Shown here piece after piece: positions 45,458 through 55,121 of a stretch of DNA of 64,000 nucleotides (position 1 is its first letter; every line of letters starts with the position of its first letter). Location of the stretch: the NCBI GenBank assembly GCA_944322605.1, contig CALUPD010000037.1, forward strand, positions 124,001 through 188,000, given 5' to 3'. Origin of the DNA: an uncultured Bacteroidales bacterium. GTDB lineage: Bacteria > Bacteroidota > Bacteroidia > Bacteroidales > UBA932. The position numbers and the translations under genes were made by a program. Under the pieces are notes generated by a model, which had not been told where the DNA came from, did no database searches, and saw only the letters and a list, made by a program, of their open reading frames with translations.

Positions 45458-45571
45458 ATGGTAGATTATGTCAATCAAATCAGGAGGCGCCTTTTCATTG
45501 TAGGCAAGAACGCCTTTGACAGTAATGCCGGATGGGAATCGTCCGGCAGGCGTTTGGCCAAATTCCTGTAA
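45458..45571 (+). CDS. Possible 37-residue leader peptide or small protein
   Basis: A short frame starts about 20 nt after the predicted transcription start and ends at TAA 45569-45571. The product begins MVDYVNQIRRRLFIVGKN and is basic in the first half. I recognise no family, and coding is unproven. Its place in the long leader of the protease gene makes a leader peptide possible; chance is also possible. Confidence 0.25.
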   Translation: MVDYVNQIRRRLFIVGKNAFDSNAGWESSGRRLAKFL

Positions 45572-45676
45572 GTCCTGCAAGACTTTCATCCGTGAGGTTT
45601 CCGTCCGGCATTGCCGTCAGACCGAATAGGCCTGCGAAGGATTATTGTCGATATTAACCTTTTAAAAACAAAAGAG

Positions 45677-46965
45677 ATGAAAAATAGAATATTATTTATT
45701 TTGATGGCACTGCTGCCTTTTATGTTCGTGTCATGCAGCAATGTTCTTGAAGACACGAAGATTTATGAGGAAACTTTTGCAGAAGATGTGTCTGCATATA
45801 GCATATCTATAGACGATGCTTTGGCCGAATACGAAGCTTCGATGGGGGGGGTGTCTATACAAAGTCATCGAACAAAAAGATAGCCAACATACAGACGGTT
45901 AAATACCCGGTATTGACACGTTCTATTGATATGGCAGAGGAAAATATGTTTTACATAGTCAATTACGAGGATAACGGAGGTTTTGCGGTGCTTGCTGCCG
46001 ACATGAGGATAGGGGAGAGTGTGCTTGCGGTTGTAGATAATGGTAACGCGACACCTGAAATGTTCACGGTGAGGGAGTTGAAAGATTCGAACGGGGAAGT
46101 GATTTCTGAATTCAACCCGTTTTATAACATGTATGTCAATTCTCTACCGTCCAGAAGCGGGACATATCCTCATTTCGATACATTTGATACAGTTTTGATA
46201 GATTTGCCGGACTTGCCTGATAGTCCAATCGATCCAGACATGGGTTTTGGCGAGCCATTGACACGTATACTTGTGGATATGTGGTACGATGCTGATGTCA
46301 AGCCGATGCTGGAGTATCCTTTAGATTCGTTGGATCAAGAAAACTGTTTTACTCCTGTCAAGATTGGAAAAAGGTGTCCTGTCGGATGCGTAGGCGTGGC
46401 TGTAAGTACGATAATGATGCACAATAAAAAGCCGGAATATGTTTATGAAGATCATTTGGGCAAGATATATATGGATTATATTATGAACTACGAGGATTAT
46501 GAATTGTCGCGAACTTTGAGTATTCTTATAGATGGAGTTCAGAAAACTGTGGCAGATCAGTGCAATACGTCTTATGCTCGTGGAGGATCGTGGTCTCTTC
46601 CGTCGTATGCAAAGGCATGCATGAAAAAGAACGGTTACGGAAATGCTAAATTGATTCTCAAATACGATGCCGGAAAGATAGAGGACATGCTTGACAATGG
46701 AAAGCCGGTTTTTATTGCGGCCGGAGATTTATCGAATTTTGAGGGGCATGCATGGGTTATAGATGGTTATTACGATTATACATCGAAATATGAGTTGCGT
46801 GGCATAGATACGGGCAGATTATATGCTACGTTTACAATGAATTTTGTGAGAGTCCATTGCGCTTGGGGATGGGGAAATACATATAATGGATATTATTCCC
46901 ATAAAGCATTTAATTTAGAAGACGGATCTTCTTTGAATTCATTGTTTGAAATGATCACTTATTAA
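45677..46965 (+). pseudogene. C10-family (streptopain-like) cysteine protease lipoprotein, split by a frameshift at a G8 run
   Basis: Two frames form one gene. The first (45677-45883) gives a lipoprotein signal (MKNRILFILMALLPFMFVS before Cys) and the start of a C10 propeptide, then ends after a run of eight G at 45844-45851. The second frame is open across that run and continues to 46965 with SSNKKIANIQTVKYPVLTR, YIVNYEDNGGFAVLAAD (typical propeptide) and the protease domain. The catalytic Cys is in CPVGCVGVAVSTIM (codon 46387) and the His in EGHAWVIDGYY (codon 46747), with a WGWG motif after it, so all active-site residues remain. With nine G (or six) the frames join. This may be an inactive allele, a phase-variable switch, ribosomal slippage or a sequencing error. 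A lipoprotein gene follows after 14 bp. Confidence 0.85.
45844..45851 (+). repeat. Poly-G tract (G8) at the frameshift
   Basis: Eight consecutive G follow the AT of an ATG codon. One more G, or two fewer, would put the signal-peptide frame in register with the protease frame. Such tracts mutate by slipped-strand mispairing. Confidence 0.9.
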
Positions 46966-46979
46966 AGAAAGGAACGGTT

Positions 46980-47852
46980 ATGAAAAAAATAATGATAGTT
47001 GCGTTGGCGACGTTGTTTTTCCTTGCAGGATGCGGGACAAAGACTCCTCCGTTCTGGCGTTACGAGACGGTGTCTCTTGATTCGAGGATAATGGTGTATG
47101 TCAAAGCTCATGGCCTGTACTGCGTTGCGGAGGAAACGGACGGAGGAATTCCTTATGTCCAGGTATTTGCGGACAGGGGAACACCTGTGAATTTCTTCTC
47201 GGTAAATCATTACTTGCAGGACGACCGGCAGCAGGCCGAATTCGATGTCTTGGCGGCTTCGATCGGGGACAATTCCTATGGGATGAAAGCGGAGGATTTC
47301 AATTACGCGAGCAATATCATATACTATCCATATAGTTATTGGCTTGCCAATGACATTTATTCCATGGAGGTTGTGACAAAGCAAGCGTGGGACGGCAATC
47401 ATCCGGCGGGGAGCGACATAGCGGACATTGCGAAATTCCTGACGGCATCGCAGAAAACATACATAGAGAGCGGGTATGAGGAAAGGTTCGATTGGAACGG
47501 ATTCGGCAACGAAGCGGAGAAGTCGACGTATTTTTACAGGATAATGACCGAACCGGAATATGAGAAGTACCAGACCAGTCATCCTGTCTATAAGGCGGTG
47601 TCGGAATACGGGCGTGAGGATTTCAAGGTTATCGGGTCCGGCGGGAAACCGGATGTGTACGTTCCTCTGCCGACATACGAAGGGTCAGGGGTGTCGTCAA
47701 ACTATAGCGGATACGTGGAGAATTATCTGATAGGGGACATTCTGTTCGACAGCCTTCCTGACGAGCCCGGGACATATGAATTGAGCGTGACATTCCGCCA
47801 GGACGGGTCTCCTGCGTTGATTACCGGGACAGTCGAGGTTGTTTTCGAGTAG
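46980..47852 (+). CDS. Lipoprotein of unknown function downstream of the C10 protease
   Basis: A 290-residue lipoprotein: the signal MKKIMIVALATLFFLAG ends before a Cys. The mature part is rich in Tyr, Asp and Gly and has no family I recognise; the C-terminal 60 residues (YELSVTFRQDGSPALITGTVEVVFE) look like an Ig-like beta domain. It starts 14 bp after the protease stop, preceded by AAAGGAA. Small partners next to C10 proteases can be inhibitors or cofactors, but nothing in the sequence shows that here. Confidence 0.75.
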   Translation: MKKIMIVALATLFFLAGCGTKTPPFWRYETVSLDSRIMVYVKAHGLYCVAEETDGGIPYVQVFADRGTPVNFFSVNHYLQDDRQQAEFDVLAASIGDNSYGMKAEDFNYASNIIYYPYSYWLANDIYSMEVVTKQAWDGNHPAGSDIADIAKFLTASQKTYIESGYEERFDWNGFGNEAEKSTYFYRIMTEPEYEKYQTSHPVYKAVSEYGREDFKVIGSGGKPDVYVPLPTYEGSGVSSNYSGYVENYLIGDILFDSLPDEPGTYELSVTFRQDGSPALITGTVEVVFE

Positions 47853-47930
47853 CCCCTGCCAGGAGGACGGACTTTGCCGCTGAGGGTATTTCGGGTTCCG
47901 CCGTATCTATTTTAATGGATATAATCAAAG

Positions 47931-48137
47931 ATGAAACAGGTTGCAAATAAAAGGGTATTACATATTGCAGGAGATATTGTATTGATTGGTCTCTTGCTGT
48001 TGGCATTCAGATTCTTGGGAGATCGTAGCTGGACAGGGGCGGCAGTTTTGTCCGCAGTCATGATCCTATTGTTCGAAATTGTGAATGGTGTGGCTTTGCG
48101 GAATTGGAGGAAAGATAATAATCATTTTGATGATTGA
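47931..48137 (+). CDS. Small membrane protein
   Basis: A 68-residue protein with two hydrophobic helices (about 12-28 and 37-54), a basic N-terminus (MKQVANKRVLH) and a charged tail (RNWRKDNNHFDD). I recognise no family. It follows the lipoprotein gene after 78 bp and is closed by a strong terminator at 48183, which supports a real transcript end here. Confidence 0.55.
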   Translation: MKQVANKRVLHIAGDIVLIGLLLLAFRFLGDRSWTGAAVLSAVMILLFEIVNGVALRNWRKDNNHFDD

Positions 48138-48182
48138 TATCCTGTCGGCTGCTGATAAACGCCGTTGGCGTGCGACTGAAAC

Positions 48183-48220
48183 AAGGCCGTGTCCGGAATA
48201 TGGGCCGGGCGCGGCCTTTT
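48183..48220 (+). terminator. Rho-independent terminator after the small membrane protein
   Basis: A 14-bp stem, 48183-48196 with 48205-48218, has two G-U pairs and is followed by T. It overlaps the -33 element of the next gene by position. Confidence 0.8.
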
Positions 48221-48221
48221 A

Positions 48222-48254
48222 TTTGCTATTGCTATGATTATTTGTTTAAATTTG
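48222..48254 (+). promoter_or_regulatory. Promoter of the DUF2723 gene
   Basis: TTTG at 48222-48225, 21 nt and TAAATTTG at 48247-48254 match the full Bacteroidetes consensus. The leader would be about 20 nt. Confidence 0.7.
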
Positions 48255-48279
48255 CAGGATATACGCAAATAAAGATTAA

Positions 48280-51200
48280 ATGAATACCGGAAAATTCAAT
48301 CTGATAAACAGGATAACGGCGTTTGTGGTTTTTGCCGTTTCGGCTTTCGTCTATCTTTCGACGATGGAGCCGACCGCAAGTTTTTGGGACTGCGGGGAAT
48401 TCATAGCTTCGTCATATAAATTGGAAGTAGGTCATCCTCCAGGAAACCCGGTTTTCCAGCTCATAGCGAGGGCGTTCACGTTCTTCGGCGACGAGCAGTC
48501 CGCCGCAGTGCTTATAAACGCGATGAGCGCGCTGTGCTCTGCGCTTACCATAATGTTCCTTTATCTGACCATCGTGCATCTCGGCCGCAGGCTGAACGAG
48601 AAGAAATACGGCACGGCGGCGGACGGGAAATCCCCGCAGGCATGGTCCGCTTCGAGGCTTGCCTCCGTCATAGGTTCCGGGGTAGTCGGCGCGATGATAT
48701 ATTGTTTTTCTGACACGTTTTGGTTTTCCGCAGTCGAGGCTGAGGTCTATGCGATATCGTCCCTTTTCACGGCAGTCGTGTTCTGGGCCATGCTCAAATG
48801 GGAAGAACAGGCGGACACGGAATATGCGGACAGGTGGATAGTCCTCATATCCTTGCTCATGGGCCTTTCGATAGGGGTGCATCTTCTGAACCTGCTTACC
48901 ATACCGGCCCTCGTGTTCATATACTACTACAGGAAATACGAGCCTACGATGAAAAAGAGCATTCTTGTTTTCCTGCTTTCATGCGTGATATTGGCGGTAA
49001 TACTTTACGGCATAATACCTTATCTGCCGAAAATCGCGGCATGGTTCGACCTGCTCTTCGTGAATGTGTTCGGTTTGGGATTCAACAGCGGGGCGGCGAC
49101 GTTCATGGTCCTGCTGCTTGCCTTGTGCCTGTGGCTTATATTTTGGTCCTACAAGCACGAAAAAACGCTGCTCAATACCATATCCCTATGTTTCACGATG
49201 ATAGTGATAGGATATTCCGTCTTCGCGGTGATAATAATAAGGTCTTCCGCAAATACCCCTACCAATGAAAACCAGCCCGACAATCCGTTCGCGCTGGTAA
49301 GCTATATCGGCAGGGAACAGTACGGTTCCGCTCCGCTCGTGTACGGTCCGGGATTCGATTCCCCTTACGACCTTACTGCCCATGACTATTATACGAAATT
49401 GGGAGACAAGTATTATAAGGCGCAGGGTCCGATAGAGGCGGAATACCGTTCCGAAGGGAAGATGCTCTTCCCGAGGATGTGGGGAAGCGATGACAATTCG
49501 AAGGCTTTCTATCAATTGTACACCAACGGGAAAACCAAGAAGATACCTGGAGGCGGCACGATGCCGTATTTCTCGGACAATCTGGCATTTTTCTTCGATT
49601 ACCAGATAAACTGGATGTACATGAGGTATTTCATGTGGAATTTCGTCGGACGCCAGAACGATCTGCAAGGATATTTCCCGGGCGATCCTTATCTCGGCAA
49701 TTGGGAGAGCGGCATCGGTTTCATCGACAAGGCAAGGCTCGGCGACCAGTCGGAAGGGCCGGACTATTTAGTGAATTCGGAATCGAAGAACCATTATTAT
49801 TTCCTTCCTTTGATACTCGGCCTGATAGGGCTGTTCTACCAGCTTTCCAACGACAAGCGCAACTGGTGGATAGTCCTTCTGCTGTTCCTGCTTACCGGAC
49901 TGGCGATAGTCGTTTACCTGAATCAGACGCCGTACCAGGCAAGGGAAAGGGATTATGCTTATGCAGGGTCGTTTTATGCGTTCGCGATATGGACCGGGCT
50001 TGCGGTAATGGCAATATATAATTTCCTGAGGGATAAACTGAAATCGGCGAAGTTCATGAATACTGTTGCGGCGGCAGTCGTTATTTCCGTCATATGCCTT
50101 GCAGTGCCGGTGCAGATGGCTTGCCAGAACTGGGACGACCATGACCGCAGCGGCAGGTACACTTCGCGGGACATGGCCGAAAATTATCTTCAGAGCTGCG
50201 GCCCTAACGCCATCCTCATCACGCACGGGGACAATGATACTTTCCCTTTGTGGTATATCCAGGAAGTCGAAGGCGTAAGGACGGATGTCCGCGTGTACAA
50301 CACTTCCTTGGGGCAGACCGACTGGTATATCGACCAGATGAAGTGCAAGCAATACGATTCCGATCCTCTTCCTATTTCCCTTGACCGAAAGGATTACCTT
50401 ATGGGCATGAACGACTTCGTGCAGATAATCCCGAATCTGAGCCAAAGGGCGAGCGTGAAGCAGGTGATGGAACTGTTCAAGAATCCGAAGCTCGGCTACG
50501 ACACGGAATTCGGGGTGCAGAAGTTCTTTCCGACAAGGAAAATGTATATTCCGGTGAATGCGGAAAACGCTTTGAAATGCGGCCTTGTCTCCGAAGAAGA
50601 TCTCGATTCTGTTCCTGAATATATTGAAATAAACATACCGGAAGGCAAGAACAACCTGACGAAGGTGGAATTGGTGATTCTCGACATACTCGCGAATTAT
50701 GATTGGAGCAGGCCTATATGCATGGTACAGATGGGAGGCGATGTGAATATCGGCCTGAAGGATTATTTGAGGTATGACGGCTTCGTATATACGTTCGTTC
50801 CTCTGAAAGGGCCTATGAGCCTTGCGGATGCCGGGAGAACTGATACGGATCTTATGTACGACCGCCTTATGCACGGCTATAAGCTCGAAAGCCTTGCCGC
50901 CGACGGAATCCATATCGATTACCAGAACCTTACCACATTCAACGGTGTGATGTCCATAAGGAACATATTCACCCAAACGGCAAGGAAAATGTTCGAGGAG
51001 GGCGATTCCGTCAGGACGGAAGAATTGCTCGACAGGATGCAGCAGGTGATGAGGCAGGATTATTTCCCTCTCAATTCCTCATTGATCCCGTCTTATAACA
51101 CGGCAGCAGTTTTCGATGCGATAGAACTTTATTACAAATGCGGGGCAAGGGAAAAAGCCGACAAGCTGGCAATGGAAATGAATGATGAAATAATGGATTC

Positions 51201-51357
51201 CATTTCCCTGTTCATGAAATCAGAATCGGCTTCGGCATATAACGCTTTGACCGACAACCTGTACATCTTGAGTTATCTTTATAATGTCGTCAAGGCATAC
51301 GGGTCCGAGGAATTGACGGAATTGGTCAAAGGCGAATTGGACGCATTGAGAGTCTGA
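48280..51357 (+). CDS. DUF2723 multipass membrane protein (putative O-glycosyltransferase)
   Basis: A 1025-residue protein of the DUF2723 family, common in Bacteroidota. The N-terminus has the family signature STMEPTASFWDCGEFIASSY, then LEVGHPPGNPVFQLIAR with an Asp-Glu pair after the first helix, as in GT-C glycosyltransferases. About ten or eleven membrane helices fill residues 10-330 and 500-600. The second half is soluble, with DDHDRSGRYTSRDMAENYLQSCGPNAILITHGDNDT near 620, and probably extracytoplasmic. Relatives include TMEM260-type protein O-mannosyltransferases (CAZy GT117), so transfer of a sugar to exported proteins is likely but unproven for this gene. It has its own promoter and terminator and stands alone. 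Confidence 0.88.
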   Translation: MNTGKFNLINRITAFVVFAVSAFVYLSTMEPTASFWDCGEFIASSYKLEVGHPPGNPVFQLIARAFTFFGDEQSAAVLINAMSALCSALTIMFLYLTIVHLGRRLNEKKYGTAADGKSPQAWSASRLASVIGSGVVGAMIYCFSDTFWFSAVEAEVYAISSLFTAVVFWAMLKWEEQADTEYADRWIVLISLLMGLSIGVHLLNLLTIPALVFIYYYRKYEPTMKKSILVFLLSCVILAVILYGIIPYLPKIAAWFDLLFVNVFGLGFNSGAATFMVLLLALCLWLIFWSYKHEKTLLNTISLCFTMIVIGYSVFAVIIIRSSANTPTNENQPDNPFALVSYIGREQYGSAPLVYGPGFDSPYDLTAHDYYTKLGDKYYKAQGPIEAEYRSEGKMLFPRMWGSDDNSKAFYQLYTNGKTKKIPGGGTMPYFSDNLAFFFDYQINWMYMRYFMWNFVGRQNDLQGYFPGDPYLGNWESGIGFIDKARLGDQSEGPDYLVNSESKNHYYFLPLILGLIGLFYQLSNDKRNWWIVLLLFLLTGLAIVVYLNQTPYQARERDYAYAGSFYAFAIWTGLAVMAIYNFLRDKLKSAKFMNTVAAAVVISVICLAVPVQMACQNWDDHDRSGRYTSRDMAENYLQSCGPNAILITHGDNDTFPLWYIQEVEGVRTDVRVYNTSLGQTDWYIDQMKCKQYDSDPLPISLDRKDYLMGMNDFVQIIPNLSQRASVKQVMELFKNPKLGYDTEFGVQKFFPTRKMYIPVNAENALKCGLVSEEDLDSVPEYIEINIPEGKNNLTKVELVILDILANYDWSRPICMVQMGGDVNIGLKDYLRYDGFVYTFVPLKGPMSLADAGRTDTDLMYDRLMHGYKLESLAADGIHIDYQNLTTFNGVMSIRNIFTQTARKMFEEGDSVRTEELLDRMQQVMRQDYFPLNSSLIPSYNTAAVFDAIELYYKCGAREKADKLAMEMNDEIMDSISLFMKSESASAYNALTDNLYILSYLYNVVKAYGSEELTELVKGELDALRV

Positions 51358-51396
51358 TTTTACTGCACGGGCATTGCACGGCTATTGTCTCTTAGG

Positions 51397-51436
51397 CGGG
51401 GCTGTGTCGCGATACGCGATACGGTCCCGTTTTTTT
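51397..51436 (+). terminator. Rho-independent terminator after the DUF2723 gene
   Basis: A 15-bp stem, 51397-51411 with 51415-51429, has three G-U pairs and a tight 3-nt loop, and is followed by seven T. Confidence 0.85.
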
Positions 51437-51459
51437 CGTTTCCGGGAGACGATTATTTT

Positions 51460-51490
51460 TTTGGCAAAACGGCGTTTTTTCATATTTTTG
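51460..51490 (+). promoter_or_regulatory. Promoter of the cobalamin operon
   Basis: TTTG at 51460-51463, 19 nt and TATTTTTG at 51483-51490 are a full match to the Bacteroidetes consensus. The start near 51497 lies directly before the riboswitch. Confidence 0.75.
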
Positions 51491-51504
51491 CTGCGTGAAT
51501 AGTT

Positions 51505-51690
51505 TCCAAGCCGCCTGCCGGCGGACGGAATTAAAAGGGAATGCCGTGAGATTCGGCAACAGTTCCCGCTGCTGTAAGTTCCAGCTTGAAAAAGCTTGTT
51601 GCGACAATCCAAGTCACTGTTAAATACAATGGGAAGACCGTCGCGAAGGAATAAGTCAGAAGACCTGCTTTCACGTTTTGACTGCAACCC
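51505..51690 (+). promoter_or_regulatory. Cobalamin riboswitch
   Basis: The core elements occur in order: TTAAAAGGGAATGCCGTGAG near 51541, CAACAGTTCCCGCTGCTGTAA near 51569 (the conserved CCCGC...CTGTAA block), AAGTCACTG near 51611, GGGAAGACC near 51631, and the B12 box AGTCAGAAGACCTGC at 51654-51668. This aptamer binds adenosylcobalamin or a related form and lowers expression of the downstream genes when B12 is plentiful. An expression platform of about 120 nt follows before the btuB ATG at 51807; no T-run terminator was evident there, so translational control is more likely. Confidence 0.93.
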
Positions 51691-51806
51691 TGCGGGCGAC
51701 GGGGGTAGGCTGACGGATAATTTCCTTGATTTCCATATCGTGGTTTTTAGCCTGTTTCTTCTCAGGGTTTGCAGCTATGGTTTTTTTAAACTTATTATGC
51801 TGTGCC

Positions 51807-53894
51807 ATGAAAGAAATACGCAGGTCCGTTTTAGGCCTTGTAACGCTATTTTCCTTTGCTTTTCTATGCTTCCGGCCTTGCGCCGGAGCGGAAAATCCCA
51901 TTGCATTCCAGCAAAAACGCGACAGCATTTTTTCTGTCGACAGCATTCCCGAGATACGCATTTCCGCAAAAAGGAATGCGGCAATCGTTCCGGTGCAGAC
52001 ATTGTCGGGCAAAGAACTTGAAAAACTCAGTTCGAATTCCGTTGCTGATGCCTTGCGTTATTATTCCGGAGTGCAGATAAAGGATTACGGAGGCATAGGC
52101 GGCCTGAAGACTGTGAATATCCGCAGCATGGGCAGCCAGCATGTCGGCGTGTTCTATGACGGCGTGCAGATTTCAAACGCGCAGAACGGCACCGTCGATT
52201 TGGGAAAGTTCTCAATGGACAACATGGAGGCGATTTCGGTCTATAACGGGCAGAAAAGCGATATTCTCCAATCGGCAAAGGACTATGCTTCGGCAGCGGC
52301 CCTTTATATGGTTTCCCGCAGGCCCGTATTCGATGACAGTACCAAAAACATCCTGAATTTCAAGGTAAAGGCCGGTTCTTTCGATTTGATCGACGTCTCT
52401 TCTCTTTGGGACAGGAAGATAGGGGAGCATTTCAGCACGTCTGTAAATGCCGAATTCATGAATGCCTCCGGCAGGTATAAATTCCGTTACAGCCGCAAGG
52501 ACGGATACGACACGACAGAGACAAGGCGGAACGGCGACGTGATGGCAGTCCGCGCGGAAGCGGCATTGTTCGGCAAGACGGAAAACATAGACTTCATGCT
52601 GAAAGGCTATTTCTATTACTCTGAAAGAGGGTATCCCGGCGCTGCGGTCAAGGAAGATTACGGAATATCTCTTCTCAACGAGGACAGGCAGACGGACAGG
52701 AACTTTTTCCTGCAATCGTCCATTACAGACCATGTGAGCGACTTCTATTCTTTCATGCTTAAAGCCAAGTATGCCAACGATTACATGAATTACGTCATGC
52801 CTGAGCACAGTACGGTGCAGCCGATGGACAATCATTATTGGCAGCAGGAAATGTATCTCAGCACGGCGCATTTGTTTTCGATAAATAAGATATGGAGCAT
52901 GGGCCTGTCGTGCGATTTGCAATGGAACGGGCTTGAAGCCGACGGCTCTGAAATGTTCGACATGAATTTCATACGGCCTCGCAGGCTGACGCTCCTTTCG
53001 GCCTTAGCCACGTCTCTCGATTTCGGATTCGGATTAAAGATGCAGGCTGATGTCCTTTATACTTATGTCCATGACATGAGCGCCAACGGAAGGCCGGTGG
53101 CGGCCGACAGGAGCAAATTCACGCCTTCTGCGATAATCTCTTACAGGCCTTGGAAAAATATCAACCTGGATTTCCGGGCTTTCTACAAGCAGATATTCAG
53201 GATGCCTACGTTCAACGACCTTTATTACGTGCAGCTCGGCAACAGAAACCTGCGCCCTGAATACGCTAACCAGTACAACATCGGCGCGGCATATGATAAG
53301 AAATTCGGCAAGTCTTTCTTCACCGGCATAGGACTTTCCGTGGATGCATATTATAATACCGTAAAGGACAAGATAATAGCTACTCCCACATCGAACCAGC
53401 TTGTATGGACTATGGTAAATCTCGGCTATGTGGAAATAAAAGGCGTGGATGTGGTCGTTTCTCCTTCTTTCCGGATAGGAAAGTTCAATGCAGGCATACG
53501 GGCTTCGTACACGTATCAGAAGGCCCAGGATTTTACCGAATCGAAAAAAGGCGACAGTACTCCCGGCGTGACGGATGTCTACGGGGACCAGATTCCGTAT
53601 GTGCCTGAACACAGCTTCTCCGTTGCCGTGAATTGCAATTATAAGACATGGGATTTCCATTACAGTTTCATCTATACGGGCGAAAGGTACATGCTCGGCG
53701 GAAATATCCCTGTCAATTATATCCAGCCGTGGTACACCAGCGATGTCTCTGTTTCCAAGGTTTTCAATATAAAGAATACCGTATTGACGGCTACCGCCGA
53801 AATCAATAACATATTCAACCAGCAGTACGAAGTGGTGAAATGGTATCCCATGCCGGGAACCAATTTCAAGATAATTATAAGCGTTACGATATGA
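51807..53894 (+). CDS. btuB: Cobalamin TonB-dependent outer-membrane transporter BtuB
   Basis: A 695-residue TonB-dependent receptor directly behind a cobalamin riboswitch. The start at 51807 gives a clean signal peptide (MKEIRRSVLGLVTLFSFAFL and on to CAGA); in-frame starts at 51726 and 51777 lie in the expression platform. The plug has PVQTLSGKELEKLSSNSVAD, YYSGVQIKDYGGIGGLKTVN and RSMGSQHVGVFYDGVQI at about 50-115. The barrel ends in a TonB-receptor pattern (ATAEINNIFNQQYEVVKWYPMPG) and terminates NFKIIISVTI. It overlaps the following lipoprotein gene by 4 bp (ATGA), as expected for BtuB-BtuG pairs. It brings cobalamin into the periplasm; the periplasmic BtuF-CD transporter is not in this window. 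Confidence 0.95.
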   Translation: MKEIRRSVLGLVTLFSFAFLCFRPCAGAENPIAFQQKRDSIFSVDSIPEIRISAKRNAAIVPVQTLSGKELEKLSSNSVADALRYYSGVQIKDYGGIGGLKTVNIRSMGSQHVGVFYDGVQISNAQNGTVDLGKFSMDNMEAISVYNGQKSDILQSAKDYASAAALYMVSRRPVFDDSTKNILNFKVKAGSFDLIDVSSLWDRKIGEHFSTSVNAEFMNASGRYKFRYSRKDGYDTTETRRNGDVMAVRAEAALFGKTENIDFMLKGYFYYSERGYPGAAVKEDYGISLLNEDRQTDRNFFLQSSITDHVSDFYSFMLKAKYANDYMNYVMPEHSTVQPMDNHYWQQEMYLSTAHLFSINKIWSMGLSCDLQWNGLEADGSEMFDMNFIRPRRLTLLSALATSLDFGFGLKMQADVLYTYVHDMSANGRPVAADRSKFTPSAIISYRPWKNINLDFRAFYKQIFRMPTFNDLYYVQLGNRNLRPEYANQYNIGAAYDKKFGKSFFTGIGLSVDAYYNTVKDKIIATPTSNQLVWTMVNLGYVEIKGVDVVVSPSFRIGKFNAGIRASYTYQKAQDFTESKKGDSTPGVTDVYGDQIPYVPEHSFSVAVNCNYKTWDFHYSFIYTGERYMLGGNIPVNYIQPWYTSDVSVSKVFNIKNTVLTATAEINNIFNQQYEVVKWYPMPGTNFKIIISVTI

Positions 53895-55060
53895 AGACAA
53901 GACCATTAATTTGTTTTGCAGCCGCGATTTGCATGGCGGCCATGTTTTCCTGCCGCCGTGGCGATATGCCTGTCATTCCGTCCGAACCGGTGGAAGTCAA
54001 TCCATGGGATACGGTCTCTGGAGAGATTTACGGATTTTTTCTTCTGAACGAAGGGAACATGGGCAGCAATAAGGCTTCTTTGGATTATTATGATTACGGT
54101 ACAGGCGTTTACACGAGGAACATATTCGGGGAGCGGAATCCTTACGAGACAAAGGACCTTGGCGATGTGGGCAATGACTTAAAAATCTACGGAGACAGGC
54201 TCTGGGCCGTGATCAATTGTTCAAATTACGTGGAAGTCATGGATGTCAGGACGGTCAGGCATCTTGCTAAAATCGCCGTGCCGAATTGCCGTTACCTTGC
54301 ATTCGATGAAGGTTACGCTTATGTGAGCGCGTATGCAGGCCCTGTCAAGATAGATCAAAACGCAAGAATAGGTATGGTTGTCAAAATAGACACCGCGACA
54401 TTGTCCGTAGTGGACACGTGCATTGTGGGCTATCAGCCTGAGGGAATGGCTGTCGTCGGCAACAAGCTGTATGTGGCCAATTCCGGAGGCTACCGCGCTC
54501 CTGATTATGATAATACGGTGTCCGTGATAGACTTGGATACATTCGACGAGATGTATAAGATTCCGGTGGCGATAAACCTGCACCGCATTGTCCCTGACAG
54601 GTACGGGAAATTATACGTGTCTTCGAGGGGGGATTATTACGACACGCCTTCGGTGACATGCGTCATAGATACGAAAACCGACATGTGCATAGATACCCTC
54701 CATCTTCTTCCGAACAGCAATATGGCTTTGTACGGAGATTCTCTTTATGTGTACAGCACGGAGTTCAGTTATTTGACAAACGGGTGGTCTGTGTCTTACG
54801 CGATATTGGATACGAAAACAGGAAGGACTGTCTCCAGGAATTTCATCACCGACGGTACAGACAAGGATATACAGGTCCCCTACGGGCTTGCCGTGCATCC
54901 TGCGACAGGCGAAATATTGGTTGCCGATGCCAGGGATTATGTAAGTCCCGGAACGTTGCATTGCTTTTCTCCGGACGGGAAACGCAAATGGTCGGTTACC
55001 ACAGGCGATATTCCGGCGCACATGGTATTTACGAGGAAAAGGCTTGAACCGGCTGAATAA
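53891..55060 (+). CDS. btuG: BtuG-like surface beta-propeller lipoprotein
   Basis: The 389 residues start with a lipoprotein signal (MKTRPLICFAAAICMAAMFS before Cys), followed by RRGD. Seven blade-like repeats of beta segments follow (LKIYGDRLWAVINCSNYVEV, then QPEGMAVVGNKLYVANSGG, PYGLAVHPATGEILVADAR), giving a YncE-like propeller. In Bacteroides thetaiotaomicron, BtuG is such a propeller lipoprotein encoded next to BtuB; it sits over the transporter and binds cobalamin with very high affinity. The order here (riboswitch, btuB, this gene, 4-bp overlap) is the same, which supports the assignment. An earlier ATG at 53840 would extend it inside btuB and lacks the signal peptide. Confidence 0.88.
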   Translation: MKTRPLICFAAAICMAAMFSCRRGDMPVIPSEPVEVNPWDTVSGEIYGFFLLNEGNMGSNKASLDYYDYGTGVYTRNIFGERNPYETKDLGDVGNDLKIYGDRLWAVINCSNYVEVMDVRTVRHLAKIAVPNCRYLAFDEGYAYVSAYAGPVKIDQNARIGMVVKIDTATLSVVDTCIVGYQPEGMAVVGNKLYVANSGGYRAPDYDNTVSVIDLDTFDEMYKIPVAINLHRIVPDRYGKLYVSSRGDYYDTPSVTCVIDTKTDMCIDTLHLLPNSNMALYGDSLYVYSTEFSYLTNGWSVSYAILDTKTGRTVSRNFITDGTDKDIQVPYGLAVHPATGEILVADARDYVSPGTLHCFSPDGKRKWSVTTGDIPAHMVFTRKRLEPAE

Positions 55061-55121
55061 ACCAGGAACCGTTTGAATTTCATGAATGTTAAAAATATTT
55101 ATAAAACAATAAAAATCATCA

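Noticed and set aside
51690..51806. Terminator as riboswitch expression platform
   Set aside because: No G+C-rich stem followed by a T-run was found; the T-rich stretch at 51779-51787 is not preceded by a convincing stem.
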